From assembly GCA_010645155.1 (NCBI GenBank), contig JAAGOF010000203.1, positions 58,300 through 122,299 on the forward strand: DNA of 64,000 nucleotides, given 5' to 3'. The number at the start of each line of letters is the position of its first letter. The stretch's first letter is position 1. Positions 12,886-24,500 of this stretch are shown one piece after another. Source of the stretch: Tigriopus japonicus. Lineage: Eukaryota; Arthropoda; Copepoda; Harpacticoida; Harpacticidae. The translations under genes and the position numbers were made by a program. Below the pieces are notes generated by a model. That model did not search any database. It saw only the letters and a list, made by a program, of their open reading frames with translations, and was not told where the DNA came from.

Positions 12886-13089
12886 CACTAAGCAGTTCCA
12901 AAATTTTAATTTTGCGAAGCTGCCACTTCCCACTAAGTCAAAGATCAAAACAGCTTTCTAAATCATATATCGTTTCAAAAAACAAAGGATGTAAGTGCCC
13001 TCTCATCTTATATTAATTGCCATTAAAGATAACTTTAGAGAACATAAATGCACTCTTCGTGAAATCAGAAATGTTTTTTGAACTATTTC

Positions 13090-13500
13090 ATGACTATTGG
13101 TTCAAAAGGACTAATTTCATTCCACGTGACCACCATTTGCATCAACAATCACATAGACGACCTTGGCTTGAAAGAGCCAAACAATTTCTGAACGTAGTCT
13201 GGGAACATGGCCTTACACTCCCTCTCAACTGCAGTCTTCACATTGGTCTTGTTACTGTGGCGGACTCTACTAGCATTAGACTCAATGTACATACACTAAG
13301 ATCGAGAGGATTGAGGTCTGGACTGTGAGAGGGCCAGAAAGACTTCGACCAAAATTTCATGCTTAACTTCATCCATTCCTTTAAGTTTTCGAGTTGTGTT
13401 TAGGTGCACCATCCTACTGGGACACGTAAGGTCGCCTTCTGGTGATGGTCGTGATCCAAGCATCACACCTTTTCTTGTAGAACAACCTTTTAGTTAGTGC
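13090..13500 (-). pseudogene. Tc1/mariner transposase C-terminal remnant
   Basis: On the minus strand, frames with stops and shifts carry the catalytic end of a Tc1/mariner transposase. A DGAP-K-H block near 13405 is followed by WPSHSPDLNPLD near 13310. After a shift near 13285 comes a Lys/Arg-rich C-terminal part with the pattern ERECKAMFPDYVQKL. DGAP and SPDLNPLD surround the second and third residues of the DD(E/D) catalytic triad. Several in-frame stops show the copy is dead. Its right side is cut by the hAT-like element that begins at 13554. Confidence 0.8.
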
Positions 13501-13553
13501 CAGTGAGTGAGGCATTTTTCCCCATTGGATTCCACGGCCCCCAACGTCATGAG

Positions 13554-14325
13554 TAGAGCGGTCGAAAATATTTTATTTTGAAAACGAAATATTTAAATAC
13601 TATTTGAACAAATAATATCCAAAAACAGTATTTTTTAGGAAGAAAATTGGTATTTGAAAAAATCGTTAATTTTTCCAAGATTTTGTATGAAGATTTTGCA
13701 ATGACATTAACATGGAATAAAAATGGAATGCTATGAAAACTCAACACCAAAAAGTTCCTCGTACGTAGATGACTTTTGACTTTGCTGTCCAATTTTGGTA
13801 AAGTCTTTAACCATAAAATTCCAGTATGTTTCTGCCAGGAGCTGCTATTTAAAAAAACGAGTTTTGAGTGTCAGAACCGTTCAAGTATTGTGCAAGGCCA
13901 AGCCAACCAAAAATGACCAAAAATTTCTCCCTCGCTATTTTAAATACTTGGTGATATAAGTCTTAACAAGTTGCAAAAATGGAATAAAATAGTGGAATTT
14001 TCCTCTCAGTCAGTTCAGTTTCTTCCGAAGTTTGGGATAAATTCTCGTTCCCAAAATAATTTTAGAAAAAAGGTAATTTTTCCTTTCGTTTTGGAAGAAT
14101 ATGCCCAAATATCTGAAATCTGCTCATAATGGCAAAGTATTTATTGTTTATTTTTGAGTCCACTCAAGCATCGTCAAGATGAGATAGAGTATTGGATAGA
14201 ATCGGGATAATGGATAGTCTAATTAATGATGAATGAAAATTTAGAACAAGATATTATTTTTACAATTATTTATACAATTTATAGAAAATATCTATTTATT
14301 TAATTAAATATTTTCGGCCGCTCTA
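13554..14325. mobile_element. hAT-like non-autonomous element (TAGAGCGG termini)
   Basis: A 772-bp element with inverted termini TAGAGCGGTCGAAAATATT at the left and its near complement AATATTTTCGGCCGCTCTA at the right. The flanks GTCATGAG (13546-13553) and CTCATGAG (14326-14333) agree at seven of eight bases, as expected for an 8-bp target duplication. The start matches the hAT consensus YARNG. No transposase frame was found inside. It lies directly against the mariner remnant to its left. Confidence 0.75.
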
Positions 14326-15141
14326 CTCATGAGTAATTACTAGGGACATGCAAAAAGCGCAAATAAACATAGGCATTTAGTTACCAAGAATTGCACAACA
14401 CTTTTACAAAATTGCAAATTAATTGAAAAATAAAATACATGCTGTGGATAGTTGGATTTAATTTCATAAGCTACGACTGCAAGGGGGACACATAAACCTA
14501 GAAATTTAGATCTGTAGTTTTGTTCTGTTTGGAGTTTTGGATTGTTTTCACTACTAAGCATAGCTTGAAGGGTTCAAGTAGTCCTTTTACCGGGTGAACA
14601 ACCAAAGAACAACCAAAAGTTGCAAGATTGTCAGGATACTTCTTTTTGCCCATATTAGTCTGATCAAGCCCGATCAAACATAGCAACCGGAGGATATGAA
14701 TGGAATAAACGTATGATAATCTTTCTGGTTTCAGATAGAGAAAGAGGAGCCAAGTTAAACAAGTTGAAACCCTTGATCTAGTAGTTATTATCGATGAGCA
14801 CCTCTCCCCTCCTGATCTGAACCATCGATGAGGGGTCATCTCATTGCTGGGCTCGATGACCTCTCGACGGCCGATAGGATATCGTCCAATGCGAGGAAAC
14901 CTGGCCAATGAACGGTGCATGAGGATGGGTTCGATCCCTGCACGCAATGTTTTGGCATCGTTGCGAACGTGTTCTGATGACGCCAATTGGAGCGTCAGCG
15001 TGATTCCAACACCTGTGCTAAACAGGCGAGACAACATTTTCACCCTCGGGCGGGGAGAAATGGCCGGTTGGTTGGAGAAGTGTACCAGAAATGAACCCCA
15101 ATAAAGAATATCTCAGGTTTTTAGAAGGGGCTGGAGAGGAG

Positions 15142-15178
15142 TATAAAACGGAATCGATAACCTACAAGTGTCATCAGT
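15142..15178 (+). promoter_or_regulatory. Core promoter of cuticle gene 2 (TATA + initiator)
   Basis: TATAAAA begins at 15142 and TCAGT lies at 15174-15178; the initiator A (15176) is 34 bp from the TATA start, exactly as in gene 1. The surrounding 5' leader (CATCAGTTGATCCCTC, then ACAAGTCCACTTCTCATC) is nearly identical to that of gene 1, so the duplicated unit included the promoter. Confidence 0.8.
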
Positions 15179-15218
15179 TGATCCCTCACTGGAAACAAGT
15201 CCACTTCTCATCTTAAAA

Positions 15219-15801
15219 ATGAATAAAGTGGGTCAGTTTTCAACAATTGGAAAAAAATAAATTATAATTCGGTTTTATTTTCCAGTTCGTCACTATTCTC
15301 GCCCTTGCCGTGGCCATGGCCTCTGGTGCCCGCATTCCTCGTGATTCTAGTTACGCCCAAAGTGGATCAGGCCGTAATGCTGAACCTCAAGCCCCCATTG
15401 GCATTGTGTCTTCAGTGTACAATGCTCCCACGGCCGAGTCCCAAAACTTTGACTTTGCCTTCGAGACCGAAAACGGCATTCGTCAAGAGGCTACCGGAGA
15501 AATGAAGACCATTGACGACACCGAGGTCGTGGTCATGCGAGGCAGTTACACCTATGTGGATGCCGATGGTCGCGACGTGACTGTCACTTGGGAAGCTGAT
15601 GAGAACGGTTATCGTGCCGAATCTGACATTTTGCCCGTGGCCCCCGAAATCCCCTTCCCTGAGCAAGCCGAAGCTGTGGCCGCTCAAATTAGGTTTGCCC
15701 AGGAAGAGGAACAAGCTGCCGCTGCATCCTATGCTTCCAACCAATACGCCCCTGCTCCCGCTTCTACCCAATCCTCTTACGAACGTTACAACAATTACTA
15801 A
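15219..15801 (+). CDS. Cuticle protein with RR-1-like chitin-binding domain (gene 2 of 3)
   Basis: Secreted chitin-binding exoskeleton protein, 174 aa. Exons are 15219-15227 (ATG AAT AAA) and 15286-15801, joined in phase 0 across a 58-bp GT-AG intron. The signal peptide is MNKFVTILALAVAMASG. The Rebers-Riddiford domain occupies residues 57-126 and is identical in amino-acid sequence to that of gene 1, although many third codon positions differ. The C-terminal tail is short (NQYAPAPAS then QSSYERYNNY) and lacks the long APAPAP run of gene 1, so the paralogues differ mainly in their tails and leaders. It lies 3.9 kb downstream of gene 1 on the same strand. Confidence 0.93.
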
Positions 15802-17090
15802 ATGAATGCATAACTCCAAGGTCAAAAGGTCCAAACTCCACATCAGTCGTCCGTCCATGAAGAGAATGCAACTTGTTTCCAATATTTATGCAGATTATTT
15901 ATGAAACACGAAAGTATTGAACAAAGAGGCAGTTTACTCATTTTGTAATAAGTAATAACGCATTTTTGTTTTAACCAAGCGGCAAAGAGCATTTTCAAGG
16001 ATTTGATTCTTATATCAATCCACGGTCAAAAAAAAAATATTTCAAGTTTGTACGGAAATTCTCAAACACTAGGAGCTATGTTTCTGACCCAGAACAACTT
16101 TGATTTGCCACTTTTCTTTAAGTCAGGTCTAGATCAAAAGTTTTATACCCAAAACCTTTTGAATAATTTAACTTATGAAACCGTATTTAGAGCTCATTAA
16201 AATGCTTGTTGAATCAAAATTATTTGGAAATGTGTTTTTCAGCCACAGAGTTATTTGTTTTTTACTGATCCATTTTTGACCCCAAAAAGAGATTAAACTT
16301 TCAGGGTACAAAAGAAAACTCAAAGTCCCAGGAAATAATATAGATTTTCGATCAAATAAAAGAATACAAAAACCTTCATTTTTGTGTTTTAAGGTTCTAA
16401 ATCATGTTTAGGATATTTTCCCATCTCTTACATTTTTGAAACATTTTGGTCTCCCGACAGCTTTAATTCAATCCTCAACCGGATTCGAACCCACGCTGTC
16501 TGGGGAAGCACATACGCAACCTACACGCTAGTACGCTCGGTTATTGTGGCTTCTTTGATTAAGATCCGACCCTAAAAACGTGGCCTGAAAATCAGCCTGG
16601 ATTCCTTGAGATTTGGAGGAGCACTAAGTGTCTCAGGGCGCAAGAAAAACCACTACGATCACTGCAACTGATTTCAAATCCAGGGTTAGGACATACTCTT
16701 GAGAATGCTCTTGAAAACATTCAGTATCTGATACCTTTCATAACATTTCTGAGTACTGTAAAGCCTTAATTTTTGGAGTCTCTCTCAGTACGAGAGCTCT
16801 CTCATTCCTGTGACATTCCTAGTGAAACATCTTTCGACCTGCTCGACTTTTTGCAAACCTGCCGAAATCATTGGAACCCACATGGGTGAGGTATATTAAA
16901 GATGAAGTTGAACATAACTTGTACAGATTTAGCATCGTAACACTTTCTCTGGACTTGAAAATGCAATAGATCAGCCACATGTTTGAAATACCTTACCCAC
17001 TTTCAACTGAAAATGTTTATCGAACTTTCCATCATCTTGGGATGCCCAAAATCTTAATAGATGATACCTACTCTATATCACAACCTCCAT
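15802..17090. other. Intergenic DNA downstream of cuticle gene 2
   Basis: A+T-rich flank with no recognisable gene. A motif TTATTTGTTTTTTACTGATCCATTTTTGACC near 16250 resembles sequence next to dispersed repeat family A at 4.83 and 20.48 kb. A tRNA-like segment lies at about 16470-16550 (separate entry). Confidence 0.55.
16470..16550 (-). repeat. tRNA-like / SINE-head segment
   Basis: On the minus strand a perfect RNA polymerase III B box GGTTCGAATCC is preceded, 39 nt upstream, by an A-box-like TAGCGTGTAGG. The T-stem is imperfect (GTGGG opposite CCGGT) and no proper acceptor or anticodon stem can be drawn. This is therefore more likely a tRNA-derived SINE head or decayed tRNA pseudogene than a working tRNA. 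Confidence 0.45.
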
Positions 17091-17099
17091 TATTTTTGA

Positions 17100-18440
17100 G
17101 TGGTACGAGGTGAAGTCAAAATCAAAGTGAAAAGATGTTGTAACTCACGACATGTGCATAGCACAAAAAAAATATTTCATTCTTTTTTTCGCCAATGTCG
17201 CCATTTAATCTTTCGCTTTTTTCGTGAAGTTCGTACCACTTGTTCGCGAAGCTCTAATTTGATATGGCTTTTACATGGCGATCCCTGACCTTCTTGAAGT
17301 CCATGCGCACGACATTGAGGCCGGTGAAGTCTTATTTCACCGCAGGAAAGAGGAAAAAGAAAAGGTGCGATATCTGAAGAGACGGGCGCGTGTTCCAAAA
17401 CTTTGTTTTCGACAAAATTTGTTTTTGGCAAGGTAAGACTTAACGGATTTTGTTGCATGGACCGGCGGTGGCCTCTGGAAGGTGGCCAATGGAAAACAAA
17501 CCATTCTGTGGCTTACCGTGGCCTTTTTTTGCTTAAAAATTTCTTGAATCTTTTTAAAGTATCAATGATGTAGTCCGCGTTGATTGTTCGCCCCTTGGCC
17601 ACGTATCGTGATTTTATCATCTCATCGCAGTCGAAGAACGCGATCACCATAACATTTTTTTCGAGACGCATGCACTTTGGCCTTAATCTGACCAGGAGAG
17701 TCTTTTTTCGAGGGATTTTTAGTCTCAGGCGTGTGCAAGTACACGGTTGACGCATCCAAGGTCATGATTGACTTGAGCCACGACTTCCATTACATATCAA
17801 CGTTGTTTTTGAAATAGGCACTGAGAGCTTCGCCTTTTGATGGACGATCAGCAAACGCGGAACCCATCTGGCAGACTTCTTTACGGGACCTAAATTCTCA
17901 CGGATGAAATTGAAAATTGTGCCATGAGACACATCGAAGTCTCTGGCCAAATAATCCAACCTGTTACGGCGATCCTCGTAAATGCGGCAACGCACAGCCT
18001 CGATAAAGTCGGGCGTTCGGATCGTTTTCTTCGGATCGTTTTTTTTGATGATCGTTGAAGAGCCACCGATCATCAGCATTTTGGGATGCTTTGACCTTCT
18101 CAAAAAAAATTGTGAATTAATCCAAGCTTGAGACCATTGTTAGGGTAGACCGTGTCAATGCTCTCCTTGATTTCCTTGGTGGACTTGCCGAGCTTTGGCG
18201 AGATCAACGGCAAAGGCATGAGTGCGCGTCATTGTTGCTTTTGTCGGATGAGAGTGACACGAATCACACGACTGACAAGAAAGGGCGCAGCTCTAAACAT
18301 ATTCATCCGATTGAGATAATTTTAGCTGCTTTCAACTCAAAACATTAGTTCCGTTTTTAATACCGAAACGTCGTGATCAGCAAAAAATGAAGAAAAACTG
18401 CGTTTTTACTTTGATTTTGGCTATATCTCTTACATGTACG
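17100..18440 (-). mobile_element. Decayed Tc1/mariner element
   Basis: About 1.34 kb. Subterminal inverted sequence CAAAATCAAAGTGAAAA near 17117 is matched by the complement of CAAAATCAAAGTAAAAAC near 18400. On the minus strand, 18103-17762 encodes a helix-turn-helix DNA-binding part (TPDFIEAV, LARDFDVSHGTI, then SARWVPRLL), and 17755-17513 encodes the first catalytic-Asp region (VMVIAFFDCDEMI, then NADYIIDTLKRF). Sequence around 18110-18250 adds an N-terminal segment (KLGKSTKEIKES). The parts lie in different frames, and the 3' catalytic motif seen in the other mariner remnants was not found, so the copy is defective. Confidence 0.8.
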
Positions 18441-19225
18441 TAATTTTGACGGCCCATTCGCCATTGTGCGGAATATCATCCCCCTTAAATCCACCACACA
18501 CTTAAACCCGTCAATTTATATACGAGTTTATAGTTCCATTTTTTCTTCATGAACACATCATTTTGTATCTTCATTAAAATCCCTGTTTTTCAATCTTGTA
18601 AGTAGCAACAGTTGGAAAAACTTACAATTTTTGCCCCAAACATGCAGTTTATTATTATAACCGAGGTAGCAACTAATTTTGCCAAACGGTGCAATCTTTG
18701 TTACCAAAATTGTTTAAAAAATGCCATAATTTTGTCAATAAGGTTTCACTCTTCATCTTTAAATGTGAGAACTGGCCTAAAATGCGGTATGTCAAAATTG
18801 GCCAAAACATGATATAACAAATTTTTAAGAAGGACAAAAGAAATTCTAAAAGGTAAACTTGAATATTCGTTACTTAAAAATCAGGCTTGCCCAGCAGTAT
18901 AAATCACATAAATAGCAAAATATATTTAGAGGGTGGTTGTGAAGAATTAAATTCAATGAAGTTTTTTTATTTCAATGATGAAGGCAGAAAAACACCAAAA
19001 GTTGCACTTCGTTGCGGAAAAATGAATAAGTTACTACATTTAACCGAAAGTCAACAAAAATCTTGGATTGCAATTTTGCAAAAAAATGCATCAAGCAATT
19101 TTGTCAGAGTTCTAATAATTTGCCGTAAGTTCATTCTTCATATGTAAGGCAACAAGGATTGATTGATATCTGATCATCAATGTGTTTTTTCAGGAAGATT
19201 TGATGTTGGAAACATATTTTCGTTC

Positions 19226-19410
19226 ATCTATGGATATTAGGGTCACACGGTATTCCGAATGGCTTTTTAGGTTTGAATCAAAATACCCAAAGACATCATG
19301 GCACTTTTTGGACCCACAAATCAATGGGGAACAACTTTAGTTTTATTGTATTATATATGTTTAGGTACAGGGAAAAAGTTATATACCTAAAAACTCATTA
19401 ATATTTCATA
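19226..19410 (+). repeat. Dispersed repeat family A, copy 2
   Basis: Matches the complement of 20583-20758 over most of its length: GGCTTTTTAGGTTTGAATC, then ACCCAAAGACATCATGG, then TTTTGGACCCACAA, then AAGTTATATACCTAAAAAC. With copy 3 it forms an inverted pair enclosing about 1.17 kb, so the two may be the ends of one larger element. Confidence 0.8.
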
Positions 19411-19751
19411 ACTATTTAGAGTATGCTATGATGTGTGTTGTGCCAAAATTACAAATAAATATGTCTAACAGATTCATTTCCAAAATTACTATTTCTAGAA
19501 GGACCAGGTTCAAAATGGACTAAAATCGAAACTTGAAACATCAACCGATTCTTTCAAAACTTTTAAGTATTACCCAACTTTGAGTGTCTATGATATTGCA
19601 AAAGATTTTTTATCGGAAAACGTATTTTAAATGCCTTTTAAGCAGGGTTGGTCGGGAGGATTATCCCCTCCAAAAAGAGTCCCCCTTATCCCTCTTGGGA
19701 TAAACGGGATTTTCCTTCAAGTAGTAAAAGGGATAAACGGGAAAAACGGAA

Positions 19752-19915
19752 TTTTCCTACTTTTCAAGCCTTTTTCCTACTTTTCAAGCTTTTTTCTTAT
19801 TTTTCAAGCTTTTTTCCTACTATTATTCCTACCTTAAAAGCAATTTTTTCTCACTCTTCGAGCATTTTTTCCTACCTTAAAAACAATTTTTCCTACGTTT
19901 CAAGCATTTCTTCCT
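19752..19915. repeat. Degenerate ~20-bp tandem repeat (TTTTTCCTACTTTTCAAGC)
   Basis: Successive imperfect units of TTTTTCCTACTTTTCAAGC, the first three close to perfect and later ones drifting (CTACCTTAAAAGCA, CTACGTTTCAAGCA). It is a decayed minisatellite inside the space bounded by the inverted family A copies. Confidence 0.8.
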
Positions 19916-20582
19916 TATTTCTATAGTTATTCACAAATTTTCGTAACACTATATTTCCCACAAAATCTCACTTTTTTCAATTAAGTCTCACACAAAAATT
20001 ATTTCCATTGCAACAATGAAAACTCCTAGGTTTTTAACTTTTATTTGTTTGAGTTTCCGAAGTCAAAATGCAGATTTGCAGCTGCAATCTGATAAAGGTA
20101 GAATATCTCATCCATAAAGCGTCCCGTTTTTTGGGGATTAACGGGATTTTCCTCCAGGGAATAACGGGGATAAACGGGATTCCCTCCTTTATTAAACAAA
20201 TTACCCTTAGTTCTAGAAACTAGTTCATTTTTGTGTCTCTGTATTACATTCACTGAGCATGAAGTTTTCTGACCTTGATAATCTTCAACTGTGGAAGATT
20301 TCTTCAATTTCATCACGTCTCAACAAGTACTGTCAATTGTAGGTTTTTTGTAACATATTTTTTAAGTTTGATAATACATAACAATTACTTCTGTTAAATA
20401 TTGTAAATATATTTTATTAATATTTATATTAAGCCTTTAATTTGATCGGCCATTTGTTTTTCGGCTTTTTGGGGTCAAAAATGGACCATTCAAAGGCAAA
20501 TATCTCAGCTGTTGCTGAATAAATTTTTAATCAATTTGAATTGAGGTAACTAAATGGTCTCTAAATATGGGTTAAATAGTTT

Positions 20583-20758
20583 GTTAAAAAATGTTATAAG
20601 TAATAGGTTTTTAGGTATATAATTTTTTCCCTGAGGCTAAACTTATGTAATACAATAAAACTAAAGTTGATCCTCATTGAATTGTGGGTCCAAAAAGTCC
20701 ATGATGTCTTTGGGTATTTTGATTCAAACCTAAAAAAGCCCTTCGGAACACCGTGGTC
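20583..20758 (-). repeat. Dispersed repeat family A, copy 3
   Basis: Complement of copy 2 and same orientation as copy 1. It ends only about 110 bp upstream of the TATA box of cuticle gene 3, so the proximal promoter of that gene directly borders a mobile-type repeat, unlike those of genes 1 and 2. Confidence 0.8.
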
Positions 20759-20870
20759 AAGAAGCAATGGCAAGAATGAAACAGGTTCTGAGCGGTACGA
20801 CCACATTGGTTGATGGCACCCGAAATGGTGTTCTGTTTTTTCGGCTTGCTTGTCTCATGAACACACTTAC

Positions 20871-20908
20871 TATAAAACGGCTGCCCTTTGGCTTAGAAGG
20901 CAACAGTT
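20871..20908 (+). promoter_or_regulatory. Core promoter of cuticle gene 3 (TATA + initiator)
   Basis: TATAAAACGG starts at 20871 and an initiator-like ACAGTT lies around 20903-20908, its A at 20905, again 34 bp from the TATA start. The initiator is one base off the TCAGTT of the paralogues, and the 5' leader sequence is otherwise unrelated to theirs. Confidence 0.7.
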
Positions 20909-20964
20909 TTACTTGAATTGGAGCAACAAGGACATCTCGTTCAGCAATCATCAAATCCTTCACC

Positions 20965-21586
20965 ATGAAACAGGCATGTGAAAAATATACTCACATTCAC
21001 TCATGTTTACCGTTAGTTAGGGTCATTTAAAAAAAACAATGTTTCTCACTTTCCCTATTTTCATCAAATTCCATTTCAGTTCATTGCTATTCTCGCCCTT
21101 GCCGTGGCCATGGCCTCTGGTGCCCGCATTCCTCGTGATTCTAGTTACGCCCAGAGTGGATCAGGCCGCAACGCTGAAGCTCAAGCCCCCATTGGCATTG
21201 TGTCTTCAGTGTACAATGCTCCCACGGCCGAGTCCCAAAACTTTGACTTTGCCTTCGAGACCGAAAACGGCATTCGTCAAGAGGCTACCGGAGAAATGAA
21301 GACCATTGATGATACCGAGGTCGTGATCATGCGAGGCAGTTACACTTATGTGGATGCCGATGGTCGCGACGTGACTGTCACTTGGGAGGCTGATGAGAAC
21401 GGTTATCGTGCCGAGTCTGACATTTTGCCCGTGGCCCCCGAGATCCCCTTCCCTGAGCAAGCCGAAGCTGTGGCCGCTCAAATTAGGTTTGCCCAAGAGG
21501 AAGAACGGGCCGCCGCCGCTTCTCCAAATTCTTACTCCTCCGTTCCTCCGTCTGAGCAAACTTCTTATTCTCGTTATTACTACTAA
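20965..21586 (+). CDS. Cuticle protein with RR-1-like chitin-binding domain (gene 3 of 3)
   Basis: Secreted chitin-binding exoskeleton protein, 171 aa. Exons are 20965-20973 (ATG AAA CAG) and 21080-21586. The phase-0 join to TTC gives the signal peptide MKQFIAILALAVAMASG, parallel to its neighbours, but requires a GC-AG intron (CAG|GCATGT) of 106 bp. The Rebers-Riddiford core (57-126) differs from genes 1 and 2 by a single Val-to-Ile in EVVIM. The tail is distinct (AAAASPNSYSSVPPSEQTSYSRYYY). A variant poly(A) signal ATTAAA lies at 21762-21767. Same strand as genes 1 and 2, 5.2 kb beyond gene 2. Confidence 0.92.
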
Positions 21587-24500
21587 GTGAAATAATCACA
21601 AATTGAAAGATTGCTTCTCAAAACTAGAGATGCTAGTAGACTCAAGTGTGAAAAATGATCGAAAAACCTTGATTGTGTATACGAAAAAGTATGACCTACC
21701 CTGATTGTTATTGTCTTTATGATGATGCTGTGAATCTATATTTATTTATTTACTTGCAGTAATTAAAGTTTTGCTTATGAACATGAATGCCTTCAAATTT
21801 GTTAAACTGCAAGCATGTTTTTTATAACAAATGAACAAGTTTAGCTATTAAGCAATCTGATTCAGGACAGGCAATCAACAGACGAATCCCCCTCGAGTGA
21901 TTCATGGTTAGATTAGTTACTAAGCTGAGTAAATTGAGCTTTAATAAATTTTGGAGTTGGTTAGAGCTTTCAGAACTGAACAATCAGCAGCAAAACTTTC
22001 CAACAAGTTGGCGTCTCTTTCCTTTCTATGTTGTCTTTGAGACTTATCGACAACACCTTGGTTGCGCCTCAAAGGAGCGAGTCTGTTGTGTGGCACTGAA
22101 CTGCTGCCCAAAAGCAAAGTTGTGTTCTTACCTGTAAGGTTTGGAAGTTGTTTTTGGGTAAAGGAAAAGTGCACGGAAAGTTCCCTTTCACTCATTAAAC
22201 ATTCTGTTCGTGCTTGTGATTTTCTTTTGGCAACAATGGTTCCCTGGCTGACACAAGCAGGGTTAAAAAGAACTTCGATTGCGTTCAGGCTTTCCAAACG
22301 CGAAAAGTTGGCCAAAGAACGGTAACCGTTCACAAGAAAAATAGAAGCTGAGATTCTCCACAGATTTTCGATACCTTGCCCCTATAGTTAGTTGCTAGGC
22401 TCATCATTAGGCTAATTAAAGCTCCAACTTGATAGTCGATATCAAATACTTAGCAGAAAAGCCACGAGGATTACAAAAACTGTTGTTGAGATTTCGTAGC
22501 GTGACCGATTAAATTTTTGACCCTTTGGTTATTATGAATCGAAAGCATACTTGGGCGAAACCGAAGGTTTTAGCCGAAAGAAAACATTAGCAATTGTTGA
22601 GGCACATAAGGATGTGATCAAACTCGCTTAAAAAATCAGTCTGAAAGCAGTGTTGGTGAGTTTGATCTCTGATAGATTTTTCTCCTCACAAGTCATCTCC
22701 TCCGCCTGCACCGTACGCCTACCTGCTCTAATCCGATGGTTAGGTCAGAAAGGACCAAGGGATTTGACACAATTGGCTGACCCGTTAATTGAAAATTAGA
22801 ATTTGTATCGTAAAGTGCTCAATAATTTGTCGACCAATCTTTCAATTACTAGTTTCTCTTGTTAAATATATGTATAGGAATATGTAGGAGCTGATCCTCT
22901 AACAGCATTTAAGGCAGGGTTGTATAGATTTGCCAACATTAACTCATCGGTAGATCAAGTTTCATAAAAACATTAATTATAGAAACTATATAAGTGATTA
23001 ACTCCCTTTACAGGGAATCCCATTCCTTGTAGCGGTTTTAAAAACTCCCCCCCCCCCAAAAAAAAAAATGAAATTTGAGCTCATTTCAGCGAGGGCCGAA
23101 ACAACAAAATCACTCAAGTGGAGTGATGCTTATGTTTCACCCTCCCTTTGAAGTACAATTACTTATTTATTGCTGCTCTACAATACTTGTCTTTGAAGGA
23201 ACCTAACCCATGTTAGGTTGGTGTTTGATGAAATTCATAATGTGCTTCAGTCGCCATGATAAGATCGTCTTGATGGGGCATTGCGCTCTCCAAGGAAGAG
23301 CTTGTGATAAAATGGCTTGTTTACAATGCTCTCAGTGCTCGAGATGATGAATGACTAATCCCGTGTCATCTTCTTGCGTATGCATCAGACCCGCCGTTTC
23401 TGTCTCGGCCACTCAAGTAGTACACAAACCGTCCGAGAACTTTATTATATTGTGCATAAGTGCTAGGGAATCCCATTAAGAACGACGAACTGAATTATTT
23501 CTACATAGTATTGCCTTACTCTTTGTTGCTTTCTCGTTGTCACTCAATTCTAAGTCATCCCTTACCATGGCATAATAAACGAATTTTACCCGAGCAAGAA
23601 ACAGAGCTTAACCCATCAACGAACTATGTCCCAGAAGAAGAAGAAAGAACAAACCTTATTTGTTCAGATATTGCCCCCCACAAGCATCAACAAATGCCAA
23701 AATTGCAGCCTGATTCCTCAGCCTTTCCAAAGTACTTTTTAATGTCTTTGGCTAAACATTATACGAGTACACGCATGAGTTTTTTCATGTCCCAATCTTA
23801 TTACATGGGGAAAGAAGAAAAGCGCCATAGAAAGAAGAAATGCAAATATGAAAGGAACTCTACGAGGAGAACACAAAGTTTCGGAAAAGCCTCAAGTCTT
23901 AGTATTAATTGTCTCTTACAATTGCCAGAGTAGTAACCTTGTCATTTACACCACAAATCCAATATAACAGCTGAAATTCCACTTTGCAACTAGTTCCATA
24001 GTTTTCACCTGAATAGAATAACAGAATATTTCCAAACATTGAATCCCATTGAGTAGATGGTGATAAGATGGTGGAAAAGGTTTTTTTTAAAGCCAAAAAA
24101 ACCAGTTTATTAGTTATGTTGCAAGTTTTTGTTGGCTTAAATCGTCAAAAGCAATTTTAAGGTTGTCAAATTTTTAGGATGAAATTAGTTTATCTCAAAT
24201 CTTACAATTAAAAAAAAATACAAAGTAAATCTTCTAGTAAAACGGTATTAAAACTAAACTTTCGAACTTACTTGTGAGAAACGATAATTTCAGTGACATC
24301 AATCGAAAGAACAGCGAGGTTGAATGATGATGATGCCTCTGTATTGTCTAATTGATCAAGTTGCAGAATAAACATCTGCAATTGGCACTAATTTTCACTT
24401 ACCATTTTGCATTTTATTTAAAAAAAAACTGACCACCCGTAGGTACATTTTTACAATACAAGCTACTTTTTTGATTGTTCAATATCCTTTAAAAACTATT

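Larger units (their letters stand above)
18441..20870. other. Intergenic DNA upstream of cuticle gene 3, mostly repeats
   Basis: Contains two inverted copies of dispersed repeat family A (19226-19410, 20583-20758) around a TTTTTCCTAC-rich low-complexity stretch. GGGATAAACGGG-type motifs appear twice (near 19700 and 20150). A frame at 18887-19147 shows no known domain and adjoins the repeat. No gene is supported. Confidence 0.55.

Noticed and set aside
14900..14940. tRNA B-box-like GGTTCGATCC near cuticle gene 2 promoter
   Set aside because: The A-box-like match is too close (about 30 nt) and no cloverleaf stems can be formed.
19700..20180. GGGATAAACGGG repeated motif as a telomere-like or CRISPR-like array
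   Set aside because: Spacing is irregular, copies are few and spacers are not of constant length; it fits decayed repeat sequence.
23460..23933. 157-codon open frame on the plus strand
   Set aside because: It lacks an ATG start, has no splice context or recognisable domain, and its composition resembles the surrounding A+T-rich DNA.
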